The position numbers and the translations under genes are program-made. From assembly GCF_000169195.2 (NCBI RefSeq), contig NC_016023.1, positions 1,612,001 through 1,676,000 of the forward strand: DNA of 64,000 nt, in the 5' to 3' direction. The DNA comes from Heyndrickxia coagulans 36D1 (GTDB taxonomy: Bacteria > Bacillota > Bacilli > Bacillales > Bacillaceae_C). Positions 18,716-27,840 of this stretch are shown here, piece by piece. Every line of letters begins with the position of its first letter. The stretch's first letter is position 1. The notes beneath the pieces are model-generated. The model was not told the DNA's origin and did no database searches. It worked only from the letters and a program-made list of their open reading frames with translations.

Positions 18716-19066
18716 TTGATTGTTAAGCGTGGAGACGTGTACTTCGCCGATCTATCTCCGGTGGTCGGCTCCGAGCAGGGAGGCGTACGTCCTGTCCTCA
18801 TTTTACAAAACGACATTGGAAACCGTTTTAGCCCCACTGTCATTGTTGCCGCGATAACAGCGCAAATCCAGAAAGCAAAATTGCCCACGCATGTGGAAAT
18901 TGATGCAAAGCGTTACGGTTTGGAAAGGGATTCTGTGATATTGCTTGAACAAATACGCACAATCGATAAACAACGCTTAACGGATAAGATTACGCATCTT
19001 GATGAAGAAGTCATGGAAAAAATTGACGACGCCCTGCAAATCAGCCTGGGACTGGTCGAATTTTAG
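18716..19066 (+). CDS. ndoA: mRNA interferase EndoA (MazF family toxin)
   Basis: A 116-residue MazF/PemK ribonuclease, beginning [33 protein letters not shown] with the conserved catalytic Arg/Thr surroundings (GGVRP, AAITAQ). It cleaves single-stranded RNA; the B. subtilis enzyme recognises UACAU. The start is TTG 18716, four bases after the antitoxin stop, with GCGGGGGG as ribosome binding site inside the antitoxin 3' end. Confidence 0.95.
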   Translation: MIVKRGDVYFADLSPVVGSEQGGVRPVLILQNDIGNRFSPTVIVAAITAQIQKAKLPTHVEIDAKRYGLERDSVILLEQIRTIDKQRLTDKITHLDEEVMEKIDDALQISLGLVEF

Positions 19067-19067
19067 G

Positions 19068-19093
19068 AACGCTCTTTTTAAAGGGCGTTTTTT
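19068..19093 (+). terminator. Terminator after ndoA
   Basis: ACGCTCTTT, a short loop and AAGGGCGT (one G-T pair) are followed by TTTTTTC. Confidence 0.85.
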
Positions 19094-19229
19094 CATTCGG
19101 CAGGCTTTGCCATTCTTAAAATAAGCTGGAACAAAAGAGAGATCATCCCGTCGCCCGTTTTAGCATATTTTTTCACGTGCTGCGGTCAAACATGCGAAAC
19201 CCACCTTCAAAAAAAATACAACGAATGTG

Positions 19230-19255
19230 GTTTAACCCTATCTGAAAACGGGTAT
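19230..19255 (+). promoter_or_regulatory. Sigma-B-type promoter upstream of rsbR
   Basis: GTTTAA, a 14-base spacer and GGGTAT match the sigma-B consensus exactly. It lies about 300 bases before rsbR, in the same direction. In B. subtilis only rsbV onward is known to be under sigma-B, so this would be an added feedback input. Confidence 0.7.
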
Positions 19256-19341
19256 ATGATAACGCTATAAGATAAACCGAAGAAAATTTCCGGAAAAATG
19301 CTGCTTTTGCCCGATTTCTGTGCCATTTACATAAAAAATAT

Positions 19342-19371
19342 TTTCCGGTTGCCGGCAAAAACAGATATAAT
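19342..19371 (+). promoter_or_regulatory. Possible sigma-A promoter of the rsb operon
   Basis: A perfect TATAAT (19366-19371) has a weak TTTCCG 18 bases upstream. It is the best housekeeping-promoter candidate in the 490-base gap before rsbR; the rest of the gap shows no gene. Confidence 0.4.
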
Positions 19372-19556
19372 AACTTATAAATCAAATGGATTTTTCTGTG
19401 TTTTTTCAACAAACCGGTTCAGAAAAAAGCCATCCGCCGGGGCGAAAGGCAGCAGTTCATTTGTTTTTGTGCAAGTCTTCCGGAAAAGCCCGGCATGTCT
19501 AAAGCAGGCTGTCAAAGAAGGGCGCTTCAAACTGTTCGGAGGAAAGAGGGTTGATC

Positions 19557-20384
19557 ATGCAATCATATTTAGCGAAATTTATACCAGAACATAAAGATGA
19601 AATACTGGATGAATGGATGAAAAGCATGAAAGCAAAAGGCGGTGCCCCGTTTCATTTTGATGAAGGGGTGGTGTTTGAAAAAACAAGCCGGGATTTTGTC
19701 GAAGTGATTCTTGCGCGGTTGACGAAAGGCAATCACGAATACGAGAAACAGCTCGGCGAGTTTTCCGAAAGAATCGTGACACTGGGCTGGCCGCTCACTT
19801 TTGCAACGACTGGCATTCAAATTCTCGGGGATATTGTTTACAACCTGATGATGAATAACAACCCGGATGTCGTGTTTGAAAAGCACCAGGAATTTTGGGA
19901 AATCTTCCGGGAATGGACCAATGCCGTTCAAAATGAATTTGTCAATGCCTACACCACCATCTGGGAAAAAACCATTTCGCTTCAGCAAAGTGCGTTAAAG
20001 GAATTGTCCGCCCCCTTGATTCCGGTGTTTGACAAAATTGCCGTCCTTCCATTAGTCGGCACCATTGACTCGGAAAGGGCAAGACAGATTATGGAAAACC
20101 TGCTGTACGGCATTGTGAAAAACAAGTCGGAGGTGGTACTGATCGACATTACGGGCGTGCCAGTTGTTGATACGGTTGTTGCCCATCATCTCATTCAGGC
20201 GGCAAATGCTGTCCGGCTTGTCGGCTCCCGCTGCATGCTTGTCGGCATCCGTGCTGAAATTGCACATACGTTAACAAATTTGGGAATCAAATTAAATCAT
20301 ATTACAACAACGAGTACACTGCAAAGAGGAATTGAACAGGCTCTTGAAATGACAGGGAGGAAAATCGTAGAATGGGAGGGTTGA
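19557..20384 (+). CDS. rsbR: Stressosome scaffold/sensor RsbR (RsbRA)
   Basis: A 275-residue protein with an N-terminal globin-like helical sensor half (residues 1-140) and a C-terminal STAS domain (ELSAPLIPVFDKIAVLPLVGTID onward). Thr169 and Thr206 stand at the two positions equivalent to the RsbT-phosphorylated threonines T171 and T205 of B. subtilis RsbRA. With RsbS it forms the stressosome that holds RsbT. ATG 19557 has AGAGGG 6 bases upstream; TTG 19551 with GGAGGA is an equally possible start adding two residues. The stop overlaps the start region of rsbS. Confidence 0.94.
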   Translation: MQSYLAKFIPEHKDEILDEWMKSMKAKGGAPFHFDEGVVFEKTSRDFVEVILARLTKGNHEYEKQLGEFSERIVTLGWPLTFATTGIQILGDIVYNLMMNNNPDVVFEKHQEFWEIFREWTNAVQNEFVNAYTTIWEKTISLQQSALKELSAPLIPVFDKIAVLPLVGTIDSERARQIMENLLYGIVKNKSEVVLIDITGVPVVDTVVAHHLIQAANAVRLVGSRCMLVGIRAEIAHTLTNLGIKLNHITTTSTLQRGIEQALEMTGRKIVEWEG

Positions 20385-20387
20385 TTG

Positions 20388-20744
20388 ATGCGCATACCCA
20401 TTTTAAAGCTGGGAAACTGCCTGCTGGTCTCGATCCAATGGGAGCTTGATGACCAGACAGCTTTGGAGTTTCAGGAAGATTTGCTTAAAAAAATATACGA
20501 AACGAATGCAAGCGGTGTTGTCATCGACATCACCTCTATCGATTTTATTGACTCATTCATCGCAAAAGTGCTGGGCGATGTGGTCAATATGTCCAAAATG
20601 CTGGGCGCAAAAGTGGTCATCACCGGAATCCAGCCTGCAGTCGCCATTACCCTGATCGAGTTGGGAATTACGATGGAGGGCGTCATGACGGCACTGGATT
20701 TGGAAAGCGGCCTGGAGAAATTAAAACAGGAATTGGGGGACTAG
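20388..20744 (+). CDS. rsbS: Stressosome protein RsbS (STAS domain)
   Basis: A 118-residue single STAS-domain protein. It carries the phosphorylation site [11 protein letters not shown] with Ser56, equivalent to Ser59 of B. subtilis. It is the antagonist that sequesters the RsbT kinase in the stressosome until phosphorylated. ATG 20388 follows GGGAGGGTTGATTG, 3 bases after the rsbR stop. Confidence 0.95.
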   Translation: MRIPILKLGNCLLVSIQWELDDQTALEFQEDLLKKIYETNASGVVIDITSIDFIDSFIAKVLGDVVNMSKMLGAKVVITGIQPAVAITLIELGITMEGVMTALDLESGLEKLKQELGD

Positions 20745-20748
20745 CTGT

Positions 20749-21150
20749 ATGGATAACCATTCCTGTGTAAAAATTTTGAATGAGTGGGATATTGTGGCCG
20801 CCCGCCAGCTTGGGAGAAACATTGCAAGGGAGCTCCATTTCGGTGCTGTCGACCAGGCAAGAATCACAACGGCCATCAGCGAACTCGCCCGCAATATTTT
20901 TATATACGCAGGACAAGGGGAAATCCGGATTGAGAAAGTTCTGCAAGACGGGAAAAAAGGGCTGAAAGTGATCGCTACAGATAAAGGGCCGGGGATTGAA
21001 AATATCCGGAAAGTAATGGAAGACGGCTATTCCACATCCGGAGGGCTTGGGGCAGGCCTGCCGGGAGTAAGACGCCTGATGGACGAATTTGATATCGTTT
21101 CGGCGCCGAATGAGGGAACAACCGTTACCGCAATCAAGTGGATACGATGA
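20749..21150 (+). CDS. rsbT: Serine/threonine kinase RsbT
   Basis: A 133-residue GHKL-fold kinase: AISELARNIFIYAG (N box), ATDKGPGIENI (G1) and STSGGLGAGLPGVRRLMDEF (G2). It phosphorylates RsbR and RsbS, and when released binds and activates the phosphatase RsbU. Strong similarity to B. subtilis RsbT by eye over the full length. RBS GGGGGACTAGCTGT; 4-base gap from rsbS. Confidence 0.96.
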   Translation: MDNHSCVKILNEWDIVAARQLGRNIARELHFGAVDQARITTAISELARNIFIYAGQGEIRIEKVLQDGKKGLKVIATDKGPGIENIRKVMEDGYSTSGGLGAGLPGVRRLMDEFDIVSAPNEGTTVTAIKWIR

Positions 21151-21163
21151 TAGGAGGAAAAAG

Positions 21164-22174
21164 ATGGATTTCCGCGATGCAATGGAGCAGGAATATAAAG
21201 AGATTCTCAGCCATTTTTTACAGCATCCGGATGAACAGGCGCTGTACCAGTGCGAGAAGTTCAGCCGCAAACTGATTGAAAACCGGGTCTCTCCTGAAGA
21301 CATGATTATGTGCCACCGCTCTGTTTTGCAGCAAATCGAACCCGGGCTTTCCAAAACGGTGCAGCAGTCCTTTGATGTCCTGCTGGAAGTTATGCTTGCC
21401 TACGGGCTCGTTTACAGGGAACAGCAAAGCCTCCGGACAAAACAAAAAGAACTGAAGAGCGAAATTGAGATTGCTGCGGGCATGCAGCAAACCCTGCTCA
21501 AGGCGAATGTCCCGGAGCAGGATGGCATTGATATTGGCGTGATCAGCATGCCGGCCAAACAAATGAGCGGCGATTATTATCATTTTATTGAAGATGAGAA
21601 CCGCCGTATCGGCATTGCAATCGCGGATGTGATCGGGAAAGGGATCCCGGCGGCGCTCTGCATGTCCATGATCAAATACGCGATGGACAGTTTGCCGGAA
21701 TACAGCCACCAACCCCATATCATTTTGGAAAATCTGAACCGCGTCGTTGAACAGAATGTCGACCCGAGTATGTTTATCACGATGTTTTACGGTATGTATG
21801 ACCCGGTAGTACATAAGTTCTCCTACGCATCCGCCGGGCACGAGCCCGGTTTTTACTATCATGCGGAAACGGATGAATTTGAGGATTTAATCGCAAAAGG
21901 GCTGCTTTTGGGCATTGAAAAAAAATCGAAGTATCATGAATATATAAAAGATGTACAGCTCGGCGATATGATTGTGCTGTTGTCAGACGGTGTAACGGAA
22001 TGCCGGACAAAGGAAGGATTTGTCAGCCGGGAAACGATTACCGGCCTGATCCGGAAAAATATTCGCAAGAGCGCACAGGAAATCGTGGAAAATGTGTACA
22101 GGGAGCTGGAAAGATGGCAGGAATTTGAATTGTGTGATGATTTTACCTTGCTGATTTTAAAAAGAACTGCCTAA
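21164..22174 (+). CDS. rsbU: PP2C-type phosphatase RsbU
   Basis: A 336-residue protein. The N-terminal ~110-residue four-helix RsbT-binding domain is followed by a PPM/SpoIIE phosphatase domain (GDYYHFIEDENRRIGIAIADVIGKGIPAAL; LLSDGVTECRTKEG; CDDFTLLILKR). It dephosphorylates RsbV-P after stress. ATG 21164 is preceded by AGGAGGAAAAAG; the longer ORF from 21089 overlaps rsbT and is rejected. Confidence 0.95.
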   Translation: MDFRDAMEQEYKEILSHFLQHPDEQALYQCEKFSRKLIENRVSPEDMIMCHRSVLQQIEPGLSKTVQQSFDVLLEVMLAYGLVYREQQSLRTKQKELKSEIEIAAGMQQTLLKANVPEQDGIDIGVISMPAKQMSGDYYHFIEDENRRIGIAIADVIGKGIPAALCMSMIKYAMDSLPEYSHQPHIILENLNRVVEQNVDPSMFITMFYGMYDPVVHKFSYASAGHEPGFYYHAETDEFEDLIAKGLLLGIEKKSKYHEYIKDVQLGDMIVLLSDGVTECRTKEGFVSRETITGLIRKNIRKSAQEIVENVYRELERWQEFELCDDFTLLILKRTA

Positions 22175-22180
22175 AAGCAG

Positions 22181-22206
22181 GTTTGCCATCAGCCCGGAAA
22201 GGGTAT
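22181..22206 (+). promoter_or_regulatory. Sigma-B promoter upstream of rsbV
   Basis: GTTTGC, a 14-base spacer and GGGTAT lie 38 bases before the rsbV start codon. Position and spacing match the autoregulatory sigma-B promoter of B. subtilis, which drives rsbV-rsbW-sigB-rsbX. Confidence 0.88.
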
Positions 22207-22243
22207 GAACCACTTAGTGATGAATGTTAAAGAGGTGAAAGAA

Positions 22244-22579
22244 ATGGACTTTGCAGTAGATGTAAAGGAAAAGGAAAGTCAAAATACCTTAAACGTAACC
22301 ATTTCGGGGGAAATTGACGCATTTACAGCTCCAAAATTAAGAGAAGCATTTGAACCATATGAAGGAAAAGCAGGTTTGGAAGTTTTAATAGATTTAACCA
22401 ATGTTTCATATATGGACAGCACCGGGCTGGGTGTTCTGGTCGGTTTGTTTAAAAGCTTGCGGGCAAACGGCGGGATGCTCACGTTGACGGGGCTTTCCGA
22501 CCGTTTGAAACGGCTGTTTGATATTACAGGCCTTTCCGACATCATGAAGATTAATACCGAAATAGAAGGTGGAGTGTGA
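22244..22579 (+). CDS. rsbV: Anti-anti-sigma factor RsbV
   Basis: A 111-residue STAS protein with the phosphorylation motif SYMDSTGLGVLVG (Ser59). In its unphosphorylated form it binds RsbW and frees sigma-B. ATG 22244 has AGAGGTGAAAGAA upstream; a 13-residue longer ORF from 22205 would start inside the sigma-B promoter. Confidence 0.96.
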   Translation: MDFAVDVKEKESQNTLNVTISGEIDAFTAPKLREAFEPYEGKAGLEVLIDLTNVSYMDSTGLGVLVGLFKSLRANGGMLTLTGLSDRLKRLFDITGLSDIMKINTEIEGGV

Positions 22580-22582
22580 GAC

Positions 22583-23053
22583 ATGGAGGAGTTTGATCAT
22601 ATCAGTATGAAAATCCCTGCCAAAGCGGAATATGTCGGAGTCATCCGCCTCACCATTTCCGGTATTGCAAGCCGCATGGGATTTGATTACGAACTCATCG
22701 AGGATTTGAAGATCGCCGCGAGCGAAGCTATTACCAATGCTGTCCAGCATGCCTATAAGGACAAGGAGGACGGGGAAGTCAGCATCGATTTCAGCCTCTA
22801 TCCGGACCGCCTTGAAGTCATGGTTTCCGATAACGGAGACAGTTTTGATCTGGAAAAAGTAAGGGAACTTGCTGGGCCTTACACGGAAGATGTGCAGATC
22901 GAATTTATGAGAGAAGGAGGATTGGGCCTTTATCTCATTGAAAGTTTAATGGATGAAGTCCGCATACATTATGATGGCGGGATTACAGTCATGATGACCA
23001 AGTACCTTCAAGGGGAGCAGGTGGAGACGAATGTCAAAACTGCCTCAACCTGA
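22583..23053 (+). CDS. rsbW: Anti-sigma-B factor / RsbV kinase RsbW
   Basis: A 156-residue GHKL kinase: KIAASEAITNAVQHAYKD (N box), VSDNGDSFDLE (G1) and GGLGLYLIESLMDEV (G2). It binds sigma-B and phosphorylates RsbV. Its last 23 bases overlap sigB, which suggests translational coupling of sigma factor and anti-sigma factor. Confidence 0.96.
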   Translation: MEEFDHISMKIPAKAEYVGVIRLTISGIASRMGFDYELIEDLKIAASEAITNAVQHAYKDKEDGEVSIDFSLYPDRLEVMVSDNGDSFDLEKVRELAGPYTEDVQIEFMREGGLGLYLIESLMDEVRIHYDGGITVMMTKYLQGEQVETNVKTAST

Positions 23054-23810
23054 TCAGATTGATGTCAATCAATTGATACAATCTTTTCAGCAAAACGGCG
23101 ACAAAGAGGCGCAGGAAATACTTGTCGCGCACTACCAGAAACTTGTGGAGTCGCTTGCCCGCAAATATTCGAAAGGAAGAGCCTACCAGGAGGACATTTT
23201 CCAGGTGGGGATTATCGGCCTGCTCGGCGCCATTCAGCGCTTTGACCCGAATATTGGAAAAAGCTTTGAATCCTTTGCGATTCCGACCATCATCGGAGAA
23301 ATTAAGCGGTTTTTGAGAGACAAAACATGGAGTGTCCACGTCCCCCGAAGGATTAAAGAACTCGGCCCGCGGATTAAATCCACTGTTGAAAAACTGACGA
23401 ACGAACTGCAACGCTCGCCAAAAATCGCTGAAATTGCTGCACATCTTGAAATCTCAGAAGAAGAAGTGCTGGAAGCAATGGAAATGAGCAAAAGCTACCA
23501 CGCACTTTCCGTTGACCATTCGATTGAGTCGGATTCAGACGGCAGTACCGTGACCCTGCTGGATATGGTCGGCAGTGAAGATGACGGATATGAAAAAGTC
23601 AACCAGCGGCTTGTGCTTGAAAAAGTGTTGCACGTACTGAGCGAGAGGGAACGCCAGGTCATCCACTACACGTATATTGAAAATTTAAGCCAGAAGGACA
23701 CAGGTGAGAAATTGGGGATTTCGCAAATGCACGTCTCGCGCCTGCAACGCCGTGCGATCAAAAAACTGCGGGACGCCATAGAAGGTGAACTGCAACATGT
23801 GGAGAATTAG
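23031..23810 (+). CDS. sigB: RNA polymerase sigma factor sigma-B
   Basis: A 259-residue group 3 sigma factor. Region 2 has DIFQVGIIGLLGAIQRFDP and SFESFAIPTIIGEIKRFLRDK. Region 3 is near KSTVEKLTNELQRSP, and region 4 reads SERERQVIHYTYIENLSQKDTGEKLGISQMHVSRLQRRAIKKL. It directs the general stress regulon. The start ATG lies inside rsbW behind GGGGAGCAGGTGGAGA. Confidence 0.97.
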   Translation: MSKLPQPDQIDVNQLIQSFQQNGDKEAQEILVAHYQKLVESLARKYSKGRAYQEDIFQVGIIGLLGAIQRFDPNIGKSFESFAIPTIIGEIKRFLRDKTWSVHVPRRIKELGPRIKSTVEKLTNELQRSPKIAEIAAHLEISEEEVLEAMEMSKSYHALSVDHSIESDSDGSTVTLLDMVGSEDDGYEKVNQRLVLEKVLHVLSERERQVIHYTYIENLSQKDTGEKLGISQMHVSRLQRRAIKKLRDAIEGELQHVEN

Positions 23811-23815
23811 CCATT

Positions 23816-24409
23816 ATGAATTATCTTAGTTCAAAGCAAGTAGAAGTATATGGATTTCAGACAACAAAGGCCGGCCGGGACCTGTGCGGAGACGCCTATT
23901 TTATGAAGGCAACGGATGACTATTTCCTCTGTGTGCTGGCAGACGGGCTGGGGAGCGGGGAATTTGCCTACTACTCTTCCCAGGCTGTTGCGAAAGTCGT
24001 GAAAGAACAATCGGATGACGATGTTGACACGCTGATGGACGCATGCAATCGTGCTTTGTACCGGAAGCGGGGCGCAGCGGTTGCCATTTTCAAAGCCTGT
24101 TTTAAATCACGCCAATTTGTTTACAGCTGTGTCGGCAACATCCGCTTTTTTATGTTGGCACCGGGCGGCAAACTGACTTATCCGATCCCGATTACCGGGT
24201 ACTTGTCCGGCAAGCCGCAGCAATTCAAAACCGAGATTTTTGACTATGAACCGGGTTCCAGGTTCGTCATCCATTCAGACGGTGTGAAAGAGCGGAATGT
24301 CCAATCTTTTTTGAAGAAATGTGAGTCTATCGAACGGATTGCCGACCGGTTAAAAGAACAACAGACCATGGATGACGACGCTACATTTATTATTGGGAGC
24401 TTGCAGTAA
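23816..24409 (+). CDS. rsbX: Feedback phosphatase RsbX
   Basis: A 197-residue PP2C-type phosphatase: AGRDLCGDAYFMK, CVLADGLGSGEFAYYSS, IHSDGVKERN and MDDDATFII. It dephosphorylates RsbS and RsbR to reset the stressosome. It is the last gene of the operon, 5 bases after sigB, and its 3' end forms the terminator. Confidence 0.95.
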   Translation: MNYLSSKQVEVYGFQTTKAGRDLCGDAYFMKATDDYFLCVLADGLGSGEFAYYSSQAVAKVVKEQSDDDVDTLMDACNRALYRKRGAAVAIFKACFKSRQFVYSCVGNIRFFMLAPGGKLTYPIPITGYLSGKPQQFKTEIFDYEPGSRFVIHSDGVKERNVQSFLKKCESIERIADRLKEQQTMDDDATFIIGSLQ

Positions 24410-24427
24410 AGGCAAGCTTTTTTATTT
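24398..24427 (+). terminator. Terminator after rsbX
   Basis: AGCTTGC, a loop and GCAAGCT are followed by TTTTTATTTT; the stem starts in the last rsbX codons. Confidence 0.88.
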
Positions 24428-24495
24428 TGCAATTTTTTTCAGCCCGTAAAGCATGATAAAATAACAGAAGAGTAATCAGAAGTGTGGTGTTTAAT

Positions 24496-26661
24496 TTGGA
24501 AGAAAAACAGGCAAGGCTTATCAGCCAGCTGGGAAAAGAATTGCAGTTCCCGGAAAAGAGCATCCGGAATGTCATCGGTTTGCTGGAAGACGGCAATACC
24601 GTTCCTTTTATTGCCCGTTACCGGAAAGAAATGACCGGTGCGCTCGATGAAGTGCAGATCCGTGACATTATGGAGCGGTGGAACTATTTACAAAATCTTG
24701 AGCAGCGAAAAGAGGAAGTCATCCGCCTGATCGATGAGCAAGGAAAATTAACAGAAGAGCTGAAAGGGAAAATTTTACAGGCAGAAAAGCTTCAGCTGGT
24801 AGAAGACCTCTACCGCCCGTATAAACAAAAACGCCGGACAAGGGCCACGATTGCAAAGGAAAAAGGGCTGGAACCGCTGGCTCGCTGGATGCTTTCGTTT
24901 CCGGCTGAAGGCGACCTGGATGCTGAACTGGCAGCGTACGTATCAGCGGAAAAGCAGGTGGCATCTGCCGAAGAAGCATTGCAGGGTGCAAAAGATATAA
25001 TTGCCGAAATGGTTTCGGACGAGCCGAAATACCGCGGCTGGATCCGTGGTCAAACGTTTAAAACAGGCGTGATGGCAAGTACCGTCAAAGACGCGGAAAA
25101 AGATGAGAAAAAGGTATACGAAATGTATTACGCCTACGAAGAACCGGTCCGCAAAATCGTTCCCCACCGCGTGCTTGCGCTTAACCGCGGCGAAAAAGAA
25201 AACATTTTGCGCGTATCCATTGAGGCCGACACCGAGCGGATTTTGGCGTATTTGAACCGGCAAGTGATCCGGAATGAAGCCTCCATTACATCAGGCATCG
25301 TCAAGGAAGCGGTGGAAGATGGCTATAAACGGCTAATTGAGCCCGCCATTGAAAGGGAAATCCGCAACGAACTGTCCGAAAAAGCGGAAGACCGGGCGAT
25401 CCATATTTTTGCCGAGAATTTAAGGAACCTGCTTCTTCAGCCGCCTTTAAAAGGAAAAACGGTGCTCGGGGTTGACCCGGCGTACCGGACCGGCTGCAAA
25501 CTCGCAGTCGTGGATGAAACGGGCAAAGTGCTGAAAATCGGCGTGATTTACCCGCATCCGCCAAAACCGAAAACAGAAGAAGCCAAAGCGATTGTAAAAA
25601 GCATCATCCGGGATTTTAAGGTGGAGGTCATTGCGATCGGAAACGGCACAGCCTCACAGGAAACCGAGCAATGGATTGCCGGTATTTTAAAAGAAATAGA
25701 AGAAGATGTTTCCTATGTGATCGTCAATGAAGCGGGGGCAAGCGTCTACTCTGCATCCGACCTTGCCCGCAAAGAATTTCCGGATTTGCATGTTGAAGAA
25801 CGGAGCGCCGTCTCCATCGCCCGCAGGCTCCAGGACCCGCTGGCAGAGCTTGTGAAAATCGATCCGAAATCGGTCGGTGTCGGGCAGTACCAGCATGACG
25901 TTTCGCAAAAGAAACTGAATGAATCGCTCACTTTCGTCGTTGAAACAGCCGTCAACCAGGTCGGTGTCGATGTCAATACCGCATCCCCGTCTCTTTTGCA
26001 ATATGTGTCCGGGCTCAGCAGCACTGTAGCGGGCAATATTGTAAAATTCCGCGATGAGAACGGCAAATTTAAAAACCGGGCCGAATTGAAAAAGATTCCC
26101 CGCCTCGGCGCAAAAACATACGAACAAAGTATCGGCTTTCTCCGCATACCGGATGGGGAAGAACCACTTGATAAAACACCGATCCACCCGGAAAGCTACG
26201 ATGCGGCCAGATCTTTGCTGAATGAACTGGGCATGACGACAGCGGATATCGGTACAGAAAAGCTGATCCAATCGCTCGAAACACTGTCTGTCCCGGAAAT
26301 GGCAAAGACACTCGGCATCGGCGAACTGACCCTGCAAGATATTTTCGAAGCCTTGAAAAAACCGGGCCGCGACCCGCGTGATGAACTGCCAAAACCGCTT
26401 TTGAAAAAGGATATTATGAAACTGGAAGATCTGAAACCGGGGATGGAGATGCAAGGAACCGTCCGGAATGTCGTCGATTTCGGGGCGTTTGTCGATGTCG
26501 GCGTGAAAGAAGACGGGCTTGTCCATATTTCAAAATTAAGTAAAGGTTTTGTTAAACATCCGCTTGATATCGTCTCAGTCGGCGATATTGTTACCGTATG
26601 GGTGGAGAAAGTGGACGTCCAAAAAGGAAGATTATCGCTCACCATGCTTCCAAATGATTAA
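24496..26661 (+). CDS. tex: Tex-family RNA-binding transcription accessory protein (YdcI)
   Basis: A 721-residue multidomain protein. The N-terminal helical Tex domain contains GLLEDGNTVPFIARYRKE and DLYRPYKQKRRTRA. A YqgF-like RNase H fold follows (TVLGVDPAYRTGCKLAVVD), then helix-hairpin-helix motifs (NTASPSLLQYVSGLS). The C-terminal S1 domain reads GMEMQGTVRNVVDFGAFVDVGVKEDGLVHIS. It is a nucleic-acid-binding accessory factor of transcription; its exact role is not settled. The start is uncertain: TTG 24496 has GTGGTG at suitable distance, GTG 24484 adds four residues. Confidence 0.93.
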   Translation: MEEKQARLISQLGKELQFPEKSIRNVIGLLEDGNTVPFIARYRKEMTGALDEVQIRDIMERWNYLQNLEQRKEEVIRLIDEQGKLTEELKGKILQAEKLQLVEDLYRPYKQKRRTRATIAKEKGLEPLARWMLSFPAEGDLDAELAAYVSAEKQVASAEEALQGAKDIIAEMVSDEPKYRGWIRGQTFKTGVMASTVKDAEKDEKKVYEMYYAYEEPVRKIVPHRVLALNRGEKENILRVSIEADTERILAYLNRQVIRNEASITSGIVKEAVEDGYKRLIEPAIEREIRNELSEKAEDRAIHIFAENLRNLLLQPPLKGKTVLGVDPAYRTGCKLAVVDETGKVLKIGVIYPHPPKPKTEEAKAIVKSIIRDFKVEVIAIGNGTASQETEQWIAGILKEIEEDVSYVIVNEAGASVYSASDLARKEFPDLHVEERSAVSIARRLQDPLAELVKIDPKSVGVGQYQHDVSQKKLNESLTFVVETAVNQVGVDVNTASPSLLQYVSGLSSTVAGNIVKFRDENGKFKNRAELKKIPRLGAKTYEQSIGFLRIPDGEEPLDKTPIHPESYDAARSLLNELGMTTADIGTEKLIQSLETLSVPEMAKTLGIGELTLQDIFEALKKPGRDPRDELPKPLLKKDIMKLEDLKPGMEMQGTVRNVVDFGAFVDVGVKEDGLVHISKLSKGFVKHPLDIVSVGDIVTVWVEKVDVQKGRLSLTMLPND

Positions 26662-26665
26662 AAGT

Positions 26666-26704
26666 GAAAAGAAGATGCGCCAGTTACACGCGCATCTTCT
26701 TTTC
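26666..26704 (+). terminator. Hairpin terminator after tex
   Basis: A perfect 15-bp stem, GAAAAGAAGATGCGC / GCGCATCTTCTTTTC, with a 9-base loop stands five bases after the stop; the downstream T content is modest. The rest of the 290-base gap to the next gene shows no feature. Confidence 0.75.
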
Positions 26705-26950
26705 ATTGTAAAAAAACCAGCATTCATTCAGCAGTTTAATTTCACTGCGCCTTTTCTCGCAAAAAGCTCTCCGTATTTGGTTTTGAAACCATACCGGCAC
26801 ACAAACGCCCCCTTGTTCCTGAATGCTGAAACAAAACCAATCCCCCCGCACTTTTACTAAAGTATATGCTATAATAACTTGTCATGTGAAAAGAAAAGCG
26901 CAGGTGCCCGCGGCATCCATTTTTCATTATGAGTAAGGAGGCATACGGCC

Positions 26951-27442
26951 ATGGATAACAAGGAATTGCAAGGCCTTGTGGAAAAAATATCAATGGAGTA
27001 TTTTCACAAACCTTTCCGGCATGCAGCCTCATTTAATCCCCGGCTGCGGACCACCGGGGGAAGATATTTGTTAAAAAGCCACAATATCGAAATCAATAAA
27101 AAATATTTAGAAGAACTCGGAGAAAAAGAGCTGATCGGCATTATCAAACACGAACTTTGCCATTACCATCTTCATCTGGAAGGGAAAGGGTACAGGCACC
27201 GGGATGCGGACTTCAAACAATTGTTAAAGGAAACGGACGCGCCCCGCTATTGTGCCGTGCTGCCGAGTAAAGCAGCTTCCCGCATGATCAGCCGCCCGTC
27301 CCCGCGTTACGAATATGTCTGTACGGAGTGTGGCATCCTGTATAAAAGGCAAAGAAAGGTCAACACCAACCGGTACGTTTGCGGGAGATGCGGTGGAAAA
27401 CTGGTGCTGCACAAAACGTATGCTGAACCGGGCCGGAAATAA
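26951..27442 (+). CDS. ydcK: SprT-like zinc metalloprotease-fold protein (YdcK)
   Basis: A 163-residue protein. The metal-binding motif is [17 protein letters not shown] (His67, Glu68, His71). The C-terminal zinc ribbon reads [15 protein letters not shown] then [11 protein letters not shown]. The SprT family includes DNA-protein crosslink proteases (Spartan) in other organisms; the role of the bacterial form is unknown. AAGGAGGCATACGGCC precedes ATG 26951. In B. subtilis this gene also lies between tex and a tRNA cluster. Confidence 0.9.
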   Translation: MDNKELQGLVEKISMEYFHKPFRHAASFNPRLRTTGGRYLLKSHNIEINKKYLEELGEKELIGIIKHELCHYHLHLEGKGYRHRDADFKQLLKETDAPRYCAVLPSKAASRMISRPSPRYEYVCTECGILYKRQRKVNTNRYVCGRCGGKLVLHKTYAEPGRK

Positions 27443-27494
27443 TGGGCATGCAGCATCTTCGAAACAAGCTTTAAAAATAAATTTTAAAACAGGG

Positions 27495-27523
27495 TTGACA
27501 CCTTCGTGTCCCGTCATTATAAT
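27495..27523 (+). promoter_or_regulatory. Promoter of the tRNA cluster
   Basis: Perfect consensus TTGACA, 17-base spacer, TATAAT, 30 bases before tRNA-Asn. Confidence 0.9.
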
Positions 27524-27553
27524 GTTAAGAGTCGACAAGATGTTGCTTGTTAT

Positions 27554-27628
27554 TCCGCAGTAGCTCAGTGGTAGAGCAATCGGCTGTTAACCGATCGGTC
27601 GTAGGTTCGAATCCTACCTGCGGAGCCA
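27554..27628 (+). tRNA. tRNA-Asn (GTT)
   Basis: Acceptor TCCGCAG / CTGCGGA, anticodon loop CTGTTAA, T loop GTTCGAATC; CCA is encoded. Confidence 0.97.
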
Positions 27629-27632
27629 TTTT

Positions 27633-27723
27633 GGGGAAGTACTCAAGTGGCTGAAGAGGCGCCCCTGCTAAGGGCGTAGGTCGCGTAAGCGGCGCGAGGG
27701 TTCAAATCCCTCCTTCTCCGCCA
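27633..27723 (+). tRNA. tRNA-Ser (GCT)
   Basis: A long-variable-arm tRNA of 91 bases. Anticodon loop CTGCTAA; acceptor GGGGAAG / CTTCTCC with one G-T pair; CCA is encoded. Confidence 0.97.
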
Positions 27724-27744
27724 TACATACAAAGCAGTCATCGC

Positions 27745-27816
27745 GGCCCGTTGGTCAAGCGGTTAAGACACCGCCCTTTCACGGCGGTAACACGGGTTCG
27801 AATCCCGTACGGGTCA
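27745..27816 (+). tRNA. tRNA-Glu (TTC)
   Basis: Acceptor GGCCCGT / ACGGGTC, anticodon loop CTTTCAC; the 3' CCA is not encoded. Confidence 0.96.
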
Positions 27817-27840
27817 TTTGAAATTTATCATATCATGAGT

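Noticed and set aside
19298-19594. 98-codon plus-strand ORF before rsbR
   Set aside because: It runs through the promoter region and out of frame into rsbR; no ribosome binding site.
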